Shown: positions 16,222-24,986 of the stretch, in pieces
How positions within the stretch are numbered: position 1 is the stretch's first letter
Layout of the letters: the number at the start of each line of letters is the position of its first letter
Assembly (NCBI GenBank): GCA_041658405.1
Contig: JBBAAG010000017.1
Coordinates: forward strand, 1-43,965
DNA from: Elusimicrobiota bacterium
GTDB taxonomy: Bacteria > Elusimicrobiota > UBA5214 > JBBAAG01
Length of the DNA: 43,965 nt
Direction of reading: 5' to 3'
Made by a program: the position numbers and the translations under genes
Notes under the pieces: model-generated
The model's input: the letters and a program-made list of their open reading frames with translations, nothing else
Database searches by the model: none
Told to the model about the DNA's origin: nothing

Positions 16222-16364
16222 TGTGCAAAATAACATTGAATTATGACCCAGTTTAACATTGAAAATTGACCCGGAGGGATCTATAATACAATCGTCGGTA
16301 AATTAAAAGGGAGGAACGTGTTATTATTGGATGTTAATAGTGGGTCAAAACAGCAAGTTAATTT
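16222..16364 (+). mobile_element. Non-autonomous IS21-like miniature element, copy 2 (~143 bp)
   Basis: The left end begins TGTGCAAAATAACATTGAA and contains two tandem ~19-bp units ending in TGACCC (16222-16272), the classic multiple terminal repeats of IS21-type elements. The right end (16331-16364) has GTTAATAGTGGGTCAAAA followed by AGTTAATTT. The core (CTATAATACAATCGTCGG) aligns with that of the copy at 5792-5937, and the total length is nearly the same. No transposase lies between the ends. It ends about 15 bases before the next start codon, so it may supply leader sequence to the glycosidase gene. Both copies have the same orientation and flank the whole envelope-stress island. Confidence 0.68.
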
Positions 16365-16378
16365 AAATAAAGGGAACT

Positions 16379-18175
16379 ATGATGTTACGTTTTACTTTGC
16401 CCGTGTTGTTACAATTAACACTTTTTCCGTTGGCCATTGCTTTTGCAGCTGCTACAGAAGTTGTGGTTGATAATACTGATAAAGGGTTTACCAGCGTTCC
16501 ATCCTCAGCATGGACGGTTTGCGTAAACACAGCAGATAGTTATGGCACTGATTATCTGCAATGCACAAAAAATGATCCGTGGACTTACGCTAAATGGACA
16601 CCTAATATTCAAACCGCCGGGGAGTATGATATATACATAAGCTGGCCGGATGGAGAGAACAGGCCGGATGCTATAAGTGTTATTGTTAAAGATAGAACCG
16701 GGCTAAATAAAGGTATCAAGGTTGATCAAACAAAGAACTGCGGGAAGTGGAACCTTATCGGCAGGTATAATCTTAGGATGAGTTATAACAGTAATTATAT
16801 CCTAATACAGTGTAATGACGATGGGAATACAGCTGCGGATGCGGTTAAGTGCGTATTGGTATCAACATCTGTAGTTATCGCAAAAACTACTGAAATTGTT
16901 GTGCCTACTGAAAAATCGAGGTACCCGGATATTCCATCTGTAGTTAAAATAGTAAAGGATAATTCTATCGGGAAATACGCTCTTACCGTTAATGGAAATG
17001 AATTTTTTGTGAAAGGCGTATGCGGGGTGGAAGATATTGAAAAAATGCATGAAGCTGGAGCGAATTCCGCGAGGTTATACAGTTATGTGTACTTAAACGG
17101 ATACGATATACTTGACCGTGCGCAGGATCTTGGAATGAAACTTTTGTTCGGGTTGCATATGCGGCAGGAAAACCCGGGGTTTACTTATGCCGGTAGTAAA
17201 AAAGAAGTTGCTGAGCAGTATACCCGGTTAATTTCTGTAGTGGATAAATACAAAAACCATCCCGCAGTACTCGCCTGGGCGGTAGGTAATGAGGTAGAGG
17301 CTAATACAAAAGATGTGGAATGCTATAAAGCTATCAACGATATTGCTAGGTACATAAAAAAAGTTGACCCTAACCATCCAACGGTTGCCGTACTTGCCGG
17401 GTCAAGCCCTGAAAAAGTTCAAAACGTGATAAAATACGCACCGGAGATTGATATTGTTGCGGTTAATGCTTATAAACATTTAAAGAATGCGCATCAAAAC
17501 ATTACCGGCCCGGCGCCAAAGTATGGAGGCTGGCCGGGGCCGTACCTTATCACCGAATTCGCGTGTAACGCGAGTTATGAAGTTATAACTACTACCTGGG
17601 GTGCGCCGATTGAACAGTCAAGTTATGACAAAGCACCGGTTTATAGTTCACGGTATGCTGCGTTTATAACCTCCCCGTCAGTATCCGGCAGGTGTATCGG
17701 TTCATATGCATTCAAGCTCGCGAGAGTGGTGGGATGTACGCATACATGGTATAATATGTTATTAGACAGCGAAACCATGAAAACACCGATCTACGACGAA
17801 ATGTATTTTTCCTGGACAGGAAAGTATCCCGCAAATATGTCGCCCAGGATTAAAATTATGTATCTTGACAACAAACGCGCGTATGAAAATATTGTATTAT
17901 CACCTGAGACAGAATATCGTGCTATGGTAGAAATTACACACGATGAGGGAGAACAATTGCGTTATAGGTACGAACTACGGGAAGAATTGCATACGGATCT
18001 TACAAAACAACCTGCAGATATAGTGGATGTTTCAATGCGTGACGATCCTGGTGATGTACATGCAAAAAATATTACTACCCCATCCACTCCGGGATATTAC
18101 CGGCTTTATTGTTATGTATACGATGGCGCAAGCGGGCATGTTGGGACTGCAAATGTTCCATTTCGTGTGAAGTAG
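16379..18175 (+). CDS. Secreted glycosidase, GH2-type TIM barrel with N-terminal golvesin-like domain
   Basis: The product has 598 residues. A signal peptide (about 1-25, ending AFAA) precedes a golvesin/Xly carbohydrate-binding-like beta domain (about 27-163: VVDNTDKGFT, WTPNIQTAGEYDIYISWP, KWNLIGRYNL). A TIM-barrel hydrolase of clan GH-A follows. NEFFVKGVCGVEDIEKMHEAGANSAR resembles the GH2 catalytic-domain entry. E305 in AWAVGNEVE is the likely acid/base and E393 in YLITEFAC the likely nucleophile, on the expected strands. A C-terminal beta domain of about 110 residues closes the protein. Two ATGs are adjacent at 16379 and 16382. The specificity (beta-galactosidase, mannosidase, glucuronidase or glucanase) cannot be read. 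It is the first gene downstream of the second miniature element. Confidence 0.82.
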   Translation: MMLRFTLPVLLQLTLFPLAIAFAAATEVVVDNTDKGFTSVPSSAWTVCVNTADSYGTDYLQCTKNDPWTYAKWTPNIQTAGEYDIYISWPDGENRPDAISVIVKDRTGLNKGIKVDQTKNCGKWNLIGRYNLRMSYNSNYILIQCNDDGNTAADAVKCVLVSTSVVIAKTTEIVVPTEKSRYPDIPSVVKIVKDNSIGKYALTVNGNEFFVKGVCGVEDIEKMHEAGANSARLYSYVYLNGYDILDRAQDLGMKLLFGLHMRQENPGFTYAGSKKEVAEQYTRLISVVDKYKNHPAVLAWAVGNEVEANTKDVECYKAINDIARYIKKVDPNHPTVAVLAGSSPEKVQNVIKYAPEIDIVAVNAYKHLKNAHQNITGPAPKYGGWPGPYLITEFACNASYEVITTTWGAPIEQSSYDKAPVYSSRYAAFITSPSVSGRCIGSYAFKLARVVGCTHTWYNMLLDSETMKTPIYDEMYFSWTGKYPANMSPRIKIMYLDNKRAYENIVLSPETEYRAMVEITHDEGEQLRYRYELREELHTDLTKQPADIVDVSMRDDPGDVHAKNITTPSTPGYYRLYCYVYDGASGHVGTANVPFRVK

Positions 18176-18223
18176 GAAATCGTTTTTTGATCAAATGTAT
18201 TTGAGAAGGGTATTCAAAGGTAT

Positions 18224-18793
18224 ATGACGAAAAAAATGCAGATAGATAAAATCAATGGTAACGGAGCGCCGGTATTGCTTCATATCTGCTGCGGTATCTG
18301 CGCAAGTTCTGTAATCTCACAGCTGAAAGAAGAAAATTATAGGGTAACAGGGTTTTTTTGTAATCCTAATATTCATCCGCGTGAAGAATACGATAAACGC
18401 CTGGAAGTTGTGCAGTATGTTTCAAAAACTCTTGAGATTGATCTTATAGTAGCCGGTTACGATAATATTAAATGGCTGGAATTAACTGATATTTATAAGA
18501 ATGAACCTGAAGGCGGGAAAAGATGCGGGGTATGTTTCAAGATAAGGTTAGAGGAAACTTATAAGAAAGCAACAGAAATGAATATCCCGTTTTTTGCTAC
18601 AACTCTGACTGTAAGCCCGCATAAGAATGCCGGGATTGTCAATAAAACAGGGTTAGAAATAGATAGTAAAAGTTTTCTGGTACGTGATTTCAAAAAAAAG
18701 GATGGGTACAAAAAAAGTGTTGATTTTTCAAAATTACATAACCTTTATCATCAACACTACTGCGGGTGTGTATACAGTTTACCGGTTAGTTAA
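18224..18793 (+). CDS. queH: Epoxyqueuosine reductase QueH
   Basis: This 189-residue DUF208-family protein catalyses the last step of queuosine tRNA modification, reducing epoxyqueuosine to queuosine in the cytoplasm; it is non-orthologous to QueG. Visible signatures are LLHICCGICAS (adjacent Cys pair plus a third), GFFCNPNIHPREEYDKR, RCGVCFKIRLEET and HYCGCVYS near the C-terminus, giving the iron-sulfur and metal-binding cysteines. Length is normal for the family. It sits between carbohydrate genes, 48 bases after the glycosidase and 60 before the isomerase, and appears to have no functional tie to them. Confidence 0.95.
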   Translation: MTKKMQIDKINGNGAPVLLHICCGICASSVISQLKEENYRVTGFFCNPNIHPREEYDKRLEVVQYVSKTLEIDLIVAGYDNIKWLELTDIYKNEPEGGKRCGVCFKIRLEETYKKATEMNIPFFATTLTVSPHKNAGIVNKTGLEIDSKSFLVRDFKKKDGYKKSVDFSKLHNLYHQHYCGCVYSLPVS

Positions 18794-18853
18794 AAAATAC
18801 GTATTATTAATCCCGCTTTTTAAAACAAGTGATTTAGGATGAATATATAAAAT

Positions 18854-19693
18854 ATGAATGATGAACCTAAAAATATGGATTACAAAGAAGTTATTAAACA
18901 ATGGAAACTAGGGAGTTCATATACTGCCCGCAGAAAATCAGCGGTTAGGGAATACGCGGAAGCCGGGATTAACTGTATAGAATTTGGCTTACCAAGAGAT
19001 ATACCGCCCAAAAATTATTTTAATGACATTATCCGCGATAAAGAACCGCAAAGAATTGTTGAAACAATAGTATCCGAAAATATTGAACTTGTATCGTTAC
19101 ACCTGCCGTTTGGCCCGGTGTTAGACATTTCTTCACGTAAAAGTGAAACTCGGAAAGCTGTACTTGAGCTGTATTCACAGATAATAAATTGGATTTCCGG
19201 GTACGGGATAAAAAGGCTGGTTGTCCATCCCAGCCCAGGGGATGTAGAGCCTGCGGAACGGGATGAACGCACGCATAACTGCCGTGAGTCTTTGAGTATA
19301 CTCTCACGGTATGCGAATGAGTACAATATCAAGGTGGCAGTAGAAAACCTGTTATCGTATATAAGTTTAGGTAACAGCGGTGCTGCGGTGGAAGAGTTGA
19401 TCTCCCCATTCCCGGAAATCGGTGTGTGTTGCGATATGAACCATTCATTATTGGAAACCACAGAAGATTTTATTAACCGTATAGGCTCCAGAATTTGTAC
19501 GGTACACGTATCAGACTATAATGGTAAGGCAGAAGGGCATATGTTACCCGGTAAAGGCGTGAATAACTGGCAGAATATCCTGAAGTTACTGGTTAAGTAC
19601 AACTACCCCGGCCCGTTTATGTACGAAGTAATGGGTAGCGCAGCAAGCCCAAAAATGTTGTACGACAACTGGCAGGCATTATTAAAAGGATAG
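18854..19693 (+). CDS. Sugar phosphate isomerase/epimerase family protein (xylose-isomerase-like TIM barrel), copy 1
   Basis: This 279-residue protein of the AP-endonuclease-2/xylose-isomerase-like fold has no signal peptide, so it is cytoplasmic. Metal ligands typical of the family are visible as E164 (VAVENL), D194 (CCDMNHS), H218 (CTVHVSD) and E258 (MYEVMG). The product isomerises or epimerises keto sugars or inositols; the exact substrate is unknown. Residue 8 (MDYKE) corresponds to the first Met of the paralogue at 24168-24980. The two share long identical stretches such as IGVCCDMNHS and LPGKGVNNWQ. The next gene, for a large secreted protein, starts only 3 bases downstream, as a comparable secreted enzyme follows the paralogue. 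Confidence 0.88.
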   Translation: MNDEPKNMDYKEVIKQWKLGSSYTARRKSAVREYAEAGINCIEFGLPRDIPPKNYFNDIIRDKEPQRIVETIVSENIELVSLHLPFGPVLDISSRKSETRKAVLELYSQIINWISGYGIKRLVVHPSPGDVEPAERDERTHNCRESLSILSRYANEYNIKVAVENLLSYISLGNSGAAVEELISPFPEIGVCCDMNHSLLETTEDFINRIGSRICTVHVSDYNGKAEGHMLPGKGVNNWQNILKLLVKYNYPGPFMYEVMGSAASPKMLYDNWQALLKG

Positions 19694-19696
19694 TGT

Positions 19697-22537
19697 TTGA
19701 AATATTTTAATAAAACATTCTCTGTGGTTATGCTTTGTTGTATTCTCCCAAGCTGGGCGATGGTGGCTATGGGAAACGAAATAACTGTGAATAATCCGCA
19801 ATACAAATTTGTGCTTAAACCAGGGCACTCGTTTGTTGTTGATACAGAAAATATTAGTTATCCTTTAATACTTCCAAAATTCACGGTAATATACGCTCAA
19901 AATAATCCTAAACTCGTGAACTACAGCCCAAAAATAGGTATTGATGAGAAACGTTCATCAGAAACGTTGTTCAATTACAAAGTCCCTTCCTGGAAATCTG
20001 TTGCCAAAGGTAAGGCAACAAAGAATTTGTTTGAAGCAGGAAAAGTTGTAGAACTTACAGCCGATAATTGTGTGGTTAACAACGGTATTCTTCAATATAA
20101 CTTTCCTGAAACCAGTGAGTTCAAGATTAAAGCAGAGTTGTCTTTATATAATGACACATCTGACATACAGGTGAATTTAATGTTTTATCCAATGACAACA
20201 GGATATTTTTCTATAGGATTTTCAGGATTGCCTCAGATCGTGCCAGAAGAAGCCAATATATTGTTTCAACCGCCTATATGGACCGAGAAACGGTTTCCAT
20301 TGCAACCATATTTTACACCCGAATACGTTTGTCAAGTTCCAATGGTGATGATTGCTTCCAAAGGGATAAACACTGTATTGGCAGTGGATAAAGAAGAATT
20401 GCGTTTCCGGTTGGCAACAGCGCAAAATTCCAGGTTTGGAGTAATGATCAGAAATACCAGGGGGTACGCTCAACCACTAATATTTTCGCCTGTATTAGGA
20501 ACACAGGAATCTTTGATGCACCCTGGCGATAAGTATAGTTTTAAGACACGTATTATTATCAAGCCAGGTGATTGGTTTGATACATATCGTTATGTTGTCC
20601 AAAAAGTTTATGGCTTGAGAGATATGCGGGATAACAGCGGGACAGGTTCAATGAATAATACAATCGAAAACATGATTGACTATGCGATGAGTGATAAATA
20701 TGGTATTTGGGTAAAAGAACAAAAGGGGTATAGTTATGAAACAGACGTTCCCGGTGCGGTAAAGAATGTTTCACCGGTTCACCCGCTTGAACTTGCAATC
20801 CTTACTGATAACGAACAAATATATAATACCCGTGTCCTGCCTATGCTTGAATATTTTATGTCAAGAAAAACATCGTTGTTTAAACCCGCAGAAGTAGGGG
20901 AAAATGAAGTGTATGCAGACGGCCAGGTGCCGTCATCAACATTAGGGCGTGCATGCATGAACTTCTCTGATGCCGCAGTATTGTCTTTGATTTCTAAAGG
21001 GCGTGCGTCTGTGTTTTACAACCGTGCAAGAAGTTTATACGAGATCCGCAATAAATCTGAAAGAGGTAGATGGTACAACGAACTTATGTTGTACAAACTC
21101 AGCGGTACTACGGAGTATTTAGATACGGCTTTGAAGATGGCGGATGAATATATAGATAAACGTGTGAATACAAATGCAAAGGATTTTCTGGGCCTCGGAG
21201 GGTCGTTCTGGATAGACCTTGCGCCGTTATGGATAGACTTATATGAGTTATATGAGGAAACCGGGAATAAAAAATATCTTGATGCAAGCGTAAAAGCCGC
21301 GAGGTTATTTACAACAAGTATATATGTGTCTCCCCCTGTACCTGATACTACGGTTTTGGTGAATCAAGACGGTTTTGCGCCGTTAACAAAAAATAAGAGA
21401 AAAAGTATGTCCCCGATTGCTGTACCCGAAGAAAAAGTTCCTGCATGGCGTGTATCCGAGATTGGATTATGCTCGGAATGCGCGGGGACACATACGTCTC
21501 ATCGCGTAATATTTATGGCAAACTATCCCGCATACTTTTTGAAACTAGGGTATTGTACAGGCGAAATTATGTTTAACGACCTTGCACGCTGGGCGGTAGT
21601 GGGAAGGTATTCCAGTTTCCCGGGGTATAACATTAAAGGATCTTATACCACTGTTTATGAAAAACCGGAATACCCTCTACGTAAATTTGAAGATTTGAAT
21701 TATAACAGTTTTCATTATAACCACGTATGGCCGATGATTTCATTCCTGATAGATTACATGATATCGGAAGCATATACAAAATCCAAGGGTAAGATATCAT
21801 TCCCGTCTTACCAGTTAAAAAATTATGCGTATATGGTTAACCGTATTTATGGTGACCGTCCCGGTACATTTTATAATGACAACAATGTAAGGCTTTATAT
21901 GCCGTTGAAGTTACTTCGGACAGACACTGCGCAAGTAAACTATATTGCCGGTTATGGTAATAATAAGTTATATATAGTATTTTTGAACCAATCAAAAAAC
22001 GATATTGATTTTAAGACGGCCTTAAATAAAGAGATTATCCCTTATGATCCGGGTAAATCATACAAAACACAGGCCTGGAAAGATAACATAGCATATCCTG
22101 ATATTGAAATATCTCCCGGCAGTATCAGCACTAAAATCTCTTCCGCTGGGATCACTGCGATTGCTATTAACGGAATTGAGGTTAAACCCAGGTTTCAGGA
22201 CAGGTTTTTTGGAGAAAAAATCAATCCTAAGCCAGCCAAAGATTTTGTTAGTATAAAAACGCCGTTCGGGAATATGACAGGTATGGTTATTCATATGGGT
22301 GACAATTTAAAAAGTGCGTATATATACACCGACGCTTTAGCGTCACGTGTTAAGTCAGCAAAACTGTGTTATAAAAACATAGAGATAAACGGTAAATGGC
22401 AAGAGGTAGTTGATAAAATTTATCCATTTGAGTTCAGTATCCCTATGGATGGTGATAAAGTAAAGATTGAATTTTATGTAGAAGTATTAACTACCGAAAA
22501 TACATTTATTAAGTCAGAAAAAAGATTATTGGAATAA
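19697..22537 (+). CDS. Large secreted protein of unrecognised family, probable glycan-active alpha/alpha-toroid
   Basis: I do not recognise this 946-residue family. The TTG start at 19697 is supported by AAGGA at 19686-19690 and by the signal peptide it creates (KYFNKTFSVVMLCCILPSWAMVAMG). Residues ~25-310 look like beta-sandwich structure. Residues ~320-710 contain repeated helical pairs typical of an (alpha/alpha)6 toroid, with conserved-looking motifs such as SPVHPLELAILTDNEQIY, TGNKKYLDASVKAARLF, GLCSECAGTHTSHRVIF and YNHVWPMISFLIDYM. The C-terminal ~200 residues are beta-rich again. This order is seen in polysaccharide lyases, GH127-like enzymes and epimerases, so a role in acidic or sulfated glycan breakdown is inferred. 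It is coupled to the isomerase upstream and followed by a secreted sulfatase. Confidence 0.7.
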   Translation: MKYFNKTFSVVMLCCILPSWAMVAMGNEITVNNPQYKFVLKPGHSFVVDTENISYPLILPKFTVIYAQNNPKLVNYSPKIGIDEKRSSETLFNYKVPSWKSVAKGKATKNLFEAGKVVELTADNCVVNNGILQYNFPETSEFKIKAELSLYNDTSDIQVNLMFYPMTTGYFSIGFSGLPQIVPEEANILFQPPIWTEKRFPLQPYFTPEYVCQVPMVMIASKGINTVLAVDKEELRFRLATAQNSRFGVMIRNTRGYAQPLIFSPVLGTQESLMHPGDKYSFKTRIIIKPGDWFDTYRYVVQKVYGLRDMRDNSGTGSMNNTIENMIDYAMSDKYGIWVKEQKGYSYETDVPGAVKNVSPVHPLELAILTDNEQIYNTRVLPMLEYFMSRKTSLFKPAEVGENEVYADGQVPSSTLGRACMNFSDAAVLSLISKGRASVFYNRARSLYEIRNKSERGRWYNELMLYKLSGTTEYLDTALKMADEYIDKRVNTNAKDFLGLGGSFWIDLAPLWIDLYELYEETGNKKYLDASVKAARLFTTSIYVSPPVPDTTVLVNQDGFAPLTKNKRKSMSPIAVPEEKVPAWRVSEIGLCSECAGTHTSHRVIFMANYPAYFLKLGYCTGEIMFNDLARWAVVGRYSSFPGYNIKGSYTTVYEKPEYPLRKFEDLNYNSFHYNHVWPMISFLIDYMISEAYTKSKGKISFPSYQLKNYAYMVNRIYGDRPGTFYNDNNVRLYMPLKLLRTDTAQVNYIAGYGNNKLYIVFLNQSKNDIDFKTALNKEIIPYDPGKSYKTQAWKDNIAYPDIEISPGSISTKISSAGITAIAINGIEVKPRFQDRFFGEKINPKPAKDFVSIKTPFGNMTGMVIHMGDNLKSAYIYTDALASRVKSAKLCYKNIEINGKWQEVVDKIYPFEFSIPMDGDKVKIEFYVEVLTTENTFIKSEKRLLE

Positions 22538-22599
22538 GGCCTTATTTATTGTAAAATACAACAATTATCAAATCAAGAGATTAAGAAAGGGTTTTTTTA

Positions 22600-24147
22600 A
22601 TGAAAACTAACAAAGTATTCAAAGTTACAACAGGGATTATTGCGTTATTCACATTAAAAACAAGTATTCCGGCAGCGGAAACAATCCAGTCTGAAGCGGT
22701 TAAATCCAAACGGCCGAATATTATTGTTATAATGTCGGATGAGCATAATCAAAAAATATCGGGCTGCTATGGTAACCAAATAGTGAAGACACCAAATATT
22801 GATAAGCTAAGCAATCAAGGTGTTACGTTCACGAACTGCTACACAAACTCGCCGTTATGCGTCCCGTCCCGTAACTCGTTTTTGGCGGGACAATATGTTT
22901 CCCGTTGTAGCGTGTGGAATAACCGCTGTTGGCTGCCAACAGAAGACTACCCAACGGTATCGAAAGTGTTGAACGATTCAGGGTATGAAACAATACTTTG
23001 CGGGAAAATGCATCTCGACGGTACCCGGCGTCATAGTATGACCGAAATCGGTGGGAATATGAATAAAGTGTTTATGACAGGTAAAGGCGTACGCAGTACT
23101 ATTGATATCACAAAACCTATTCCCGGGATTAGTAATAGGTTCACACAGATTGCTTCCAGCGACACTTCTTCCGTCCTAAAACATGATCGCAATGTTACCT
23201 CTGCAACAATTGAGTTTCTGAAGAACCGCAAACCGCAGGAAGATAAGCCGTTATTCATGATAGTCGGCTACCTTGCCCCTCATTTTCCGTTGATAGTACC
23301 GGAAAAATACTGGCTTAATTACAAGGACAAGGTCCCATCTCCTAAACTCCCGAAGAATTACGTAGAAAAGTTGCCGTTGAACTACCAGCACCTGCGGTAC
23401 AATTTTAATTATGAAGAAGTACCGGAAGAATACGTAAAAAAAGCAAGGGAATACTATTACGCGTTAACCGAATGGGTGGATGAAGAAATAGGTAAAGTGT
23501 TGGATACCATCAAAGAAACAGGGTATGAGGATAATACAATAATTATTTATACTACCGACCATAGCGAGAATATGGGTGAACACGGCTTATGGTGGAAAAA
23601 TAATATGTATGATTCTGCAACCAAAATCCCGTTGATCATAAAATACCCTGATCAATGGCAGAAAGGGCAGCGCCGGGATAACGTGTGCTCGCTGGTCGAT
23701 GTTACAAAAACAATAGTGGACCTTAGCGGGGTTACAACTGAGAACAACTGGGATGGTGATTCATTAGTGCCGTTAATGTCTGACCCCAAAAGTGAATGGA
23801 AAGACATCGCGATTTCGGAATACTACGCGCATCTCATTGCGTCCGGTATGACAATGATACGGCAGGGGAAGTATAAACTTATTATTCATACTCCTACGGC
23901 TGAGAACGGTAAAACGGTATATGAACTCTTTGACCTTGAGAAAGATCCTGAGGAATATACTAACCTCGCTGGGGATAAAAAGTATAAGGATATCATTACC
24001 AAAATGTATGACGCTTTAGTAAAAGAAGTTGGGGAGAAGCCAGAACTTACAGAACTACGGTGTATACAAGAATTTACTAAAGGTTATGGCCGGGTGAAGG
24101 CAAAAACAGCTAAACCGGTTAAAGAAACTAAGGATAGTGATGATTAA
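22600..24147 (+). CDS. Secreted sulfatase, cysteine type
   Basis: The product has 515 residues. A signal peptide (about 1-26, KVTTGIIALFTLKTSIPAAE) is followed by the sulfatase core RPNIIVIMSDEHN. The formylglycine motif is the classical C87-V-P-S-R91 in NSPLCVPSRNSFLAGQ. The second metal-binding motif is TTDHSENMGEHGLWWKNN, and the end of the fold has ELFDLEKDPEEYTNLA. It would desulfate a polysaccharide in the periplasm or outside the cell. A good ribosome site, AAAGGG, lies before ATG 22600. It is placed between the two isomerase-secreted enzyme pairs. A modifying enzyme (anSME or FGE) must be encoded elsewhere. The last ~20 residues are Lys/Thr-rich and probably disordered. Confidence 0.93.
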   Translation: MKTNKVFKVTTGIIALFTLKTSIPAAETIQSEAVKSKRPNIIVIMSDEHNQKISGCYGNQIVKTPNIDKLSNQGVTFTNCYTNSPLCVPSRNSFLAGQYVSRCSVWNNRCWLPTEDYPTVSKVLNDSGYETILCGKMHLDGTRRHSMTEIGGNMNKVFMTGKGVRSTIDITKPIPGISNRFTQIASSDTSSVLKHDRNVTSATIEFLKNRKPQEDKPLFMIVGYLAPHFPLIVPEKYWLNYKDKVPSPKLPKNYVEKLPLNYQHLRYNFNYEEVPEEYVKKAREYYYALTEWVDEEIGKVLDTIKETGYEDNTIIIYTTDHSENMGEHGLWWKNNMYDSATKIPLIIKYPDQWQKGQRRDNVCSLVDVTKTIVDLSGVTTENNWDGDSLVPLMSDPKSEWKDIAISEYYAHLIASGMTMIRQGKYKLIIHTPTAENGKTVYELFDLEKDPEEYTNLAGDKKYKDIITKMYDALVKEVGEKPELTELRCIQEFTKGYGRVKAKTAKPVKETKDSDD

Positions 24148-24167
24148 GACCGAAAGAGGTGTTATAA

Positions 24168-24980
24168 ATGGATTACAAAAAAGAAATTGCAAAATGGAAA
24201 CTAGGGAGTTTGTACTCATTTTCAAATCCTCATACAATGAAGAATTATAAAGATGCCGGGTTTGACTGCATAGAAATGATCTTACCGTCAAAAGAGCCGA
24301 TTACCAACTTTTTCGCGAATATCCGCACTAAGGCAGAAACTATTCTTAACTCTATACATGACAACAACCTGGAATTAATATCCTTGCATCTAACCTACGG
24401 CAAACCGTGGGATATTTCCACACGGGACACTGCAGCGCGTAAACTTGTGATTGATACATATACAGAAATAATACCGTGGATCGCGAAGTATGGCCCTAAA
24501 CGGTTGATCATACATGCCAGCCCGAGTAATGTTGAACCTGAAGAACGGCAGGAACGGTTTCATAACTGCCAGGAATCTTTAGGGATACTCTCAAAACTCG
24601 CGGGGGAGTATAAACTTAAGATTGCGTTAGAAAATATGAAAGATGATACTAGTTTGGGGAACTGTAGTGATGATATCAAATCTATTATTGCACCGTATCC
24701 TCAAATCGGTGTGTGTTGCGATATGAACCATTCAATCATTGAAATGACAGAAGAATTTCTTGACCGTGTAGGGCCACTGGTTTGTACCGTACATGTATCA
24801 GACTATGACCGTAAAGATGAACGGCATGTTTTACCCGGGAAAGGGGTTAATAACTGGCAAGAAATATTGCAGTTACTTGTCAAACATAAATACCCGGGCC
24901 CGTTTATTTATGAAGTAATTGGTGAGGATAATGTCCCAAAAATTATTGCGGAAAACTGGAAAGCATTGAAGAACGGATAA
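24168..24980 (+). CDS. Sugar phosphate isomerase/epimerase family protein, copy 2
   Basis: This 270-residue paralogue of the protein at 18854-19693 has the same TIM-barrel motifs: LALEN-type Glu (IALENMKDD), CCDMNHS, CTVHVSDYD and FIYEVIG. A 27-base stretch around the CCDMNHS codons is nearly or fully identical in DNA to copy 1, which indicates recent duplication or gene conversion. It is cytoplasmic, without a signal peptide. AGAGGTG precedes ATG 24168. The gene lies 20 bases after the secreted sulfatase and 6 bases before another secreted glycan-active protein, so sulfatase, isomerase and hydrolase are probably one transcript. It may act on a sugar different from that of copy 1. Confidence 0.88.
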   Translation: MDYKKEIAKWKLGSLYSFSNPHTMKNYKDAGFDCIEMILPSKEPITNFFANIRTKAETILNSIHDNNLELISLHLTYGKPWDISTRDTAARKLVIDTYTEIIPWIAKYGPKRLIIHASPSNVEPEERQERFHNCQESLGILSKLAGEYKLKIALENMKDDTSLGNCSDDIKSIIAPYPQIGVCCDMNHSIIEMTEEFLDRVGPLVCTVHVSDYDRKDERHVLPGKGVNNWQEILQLLVKHKYPGPFIYEVIGEDNVPKIIAENWKALKNG

Positions 24981-24986
24981 AAAAAT

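Noticed and set aside
16266..16287. TTGACC and TATAAT in the miniature element as a promoter
   Set aside because: The gap between the boxes is only 10 bases in both copies, too short for a sigma70 promoter; TGACCC is better explained as a transposon terminal repeat.
22533..22561. Palindrome AATAAGGCCTTATT and a small hairpin as a terminator
   Set aside because: The palindrome overlaps the stop codon, its hairpin stem would be only 5 bp, and no T-run follows.
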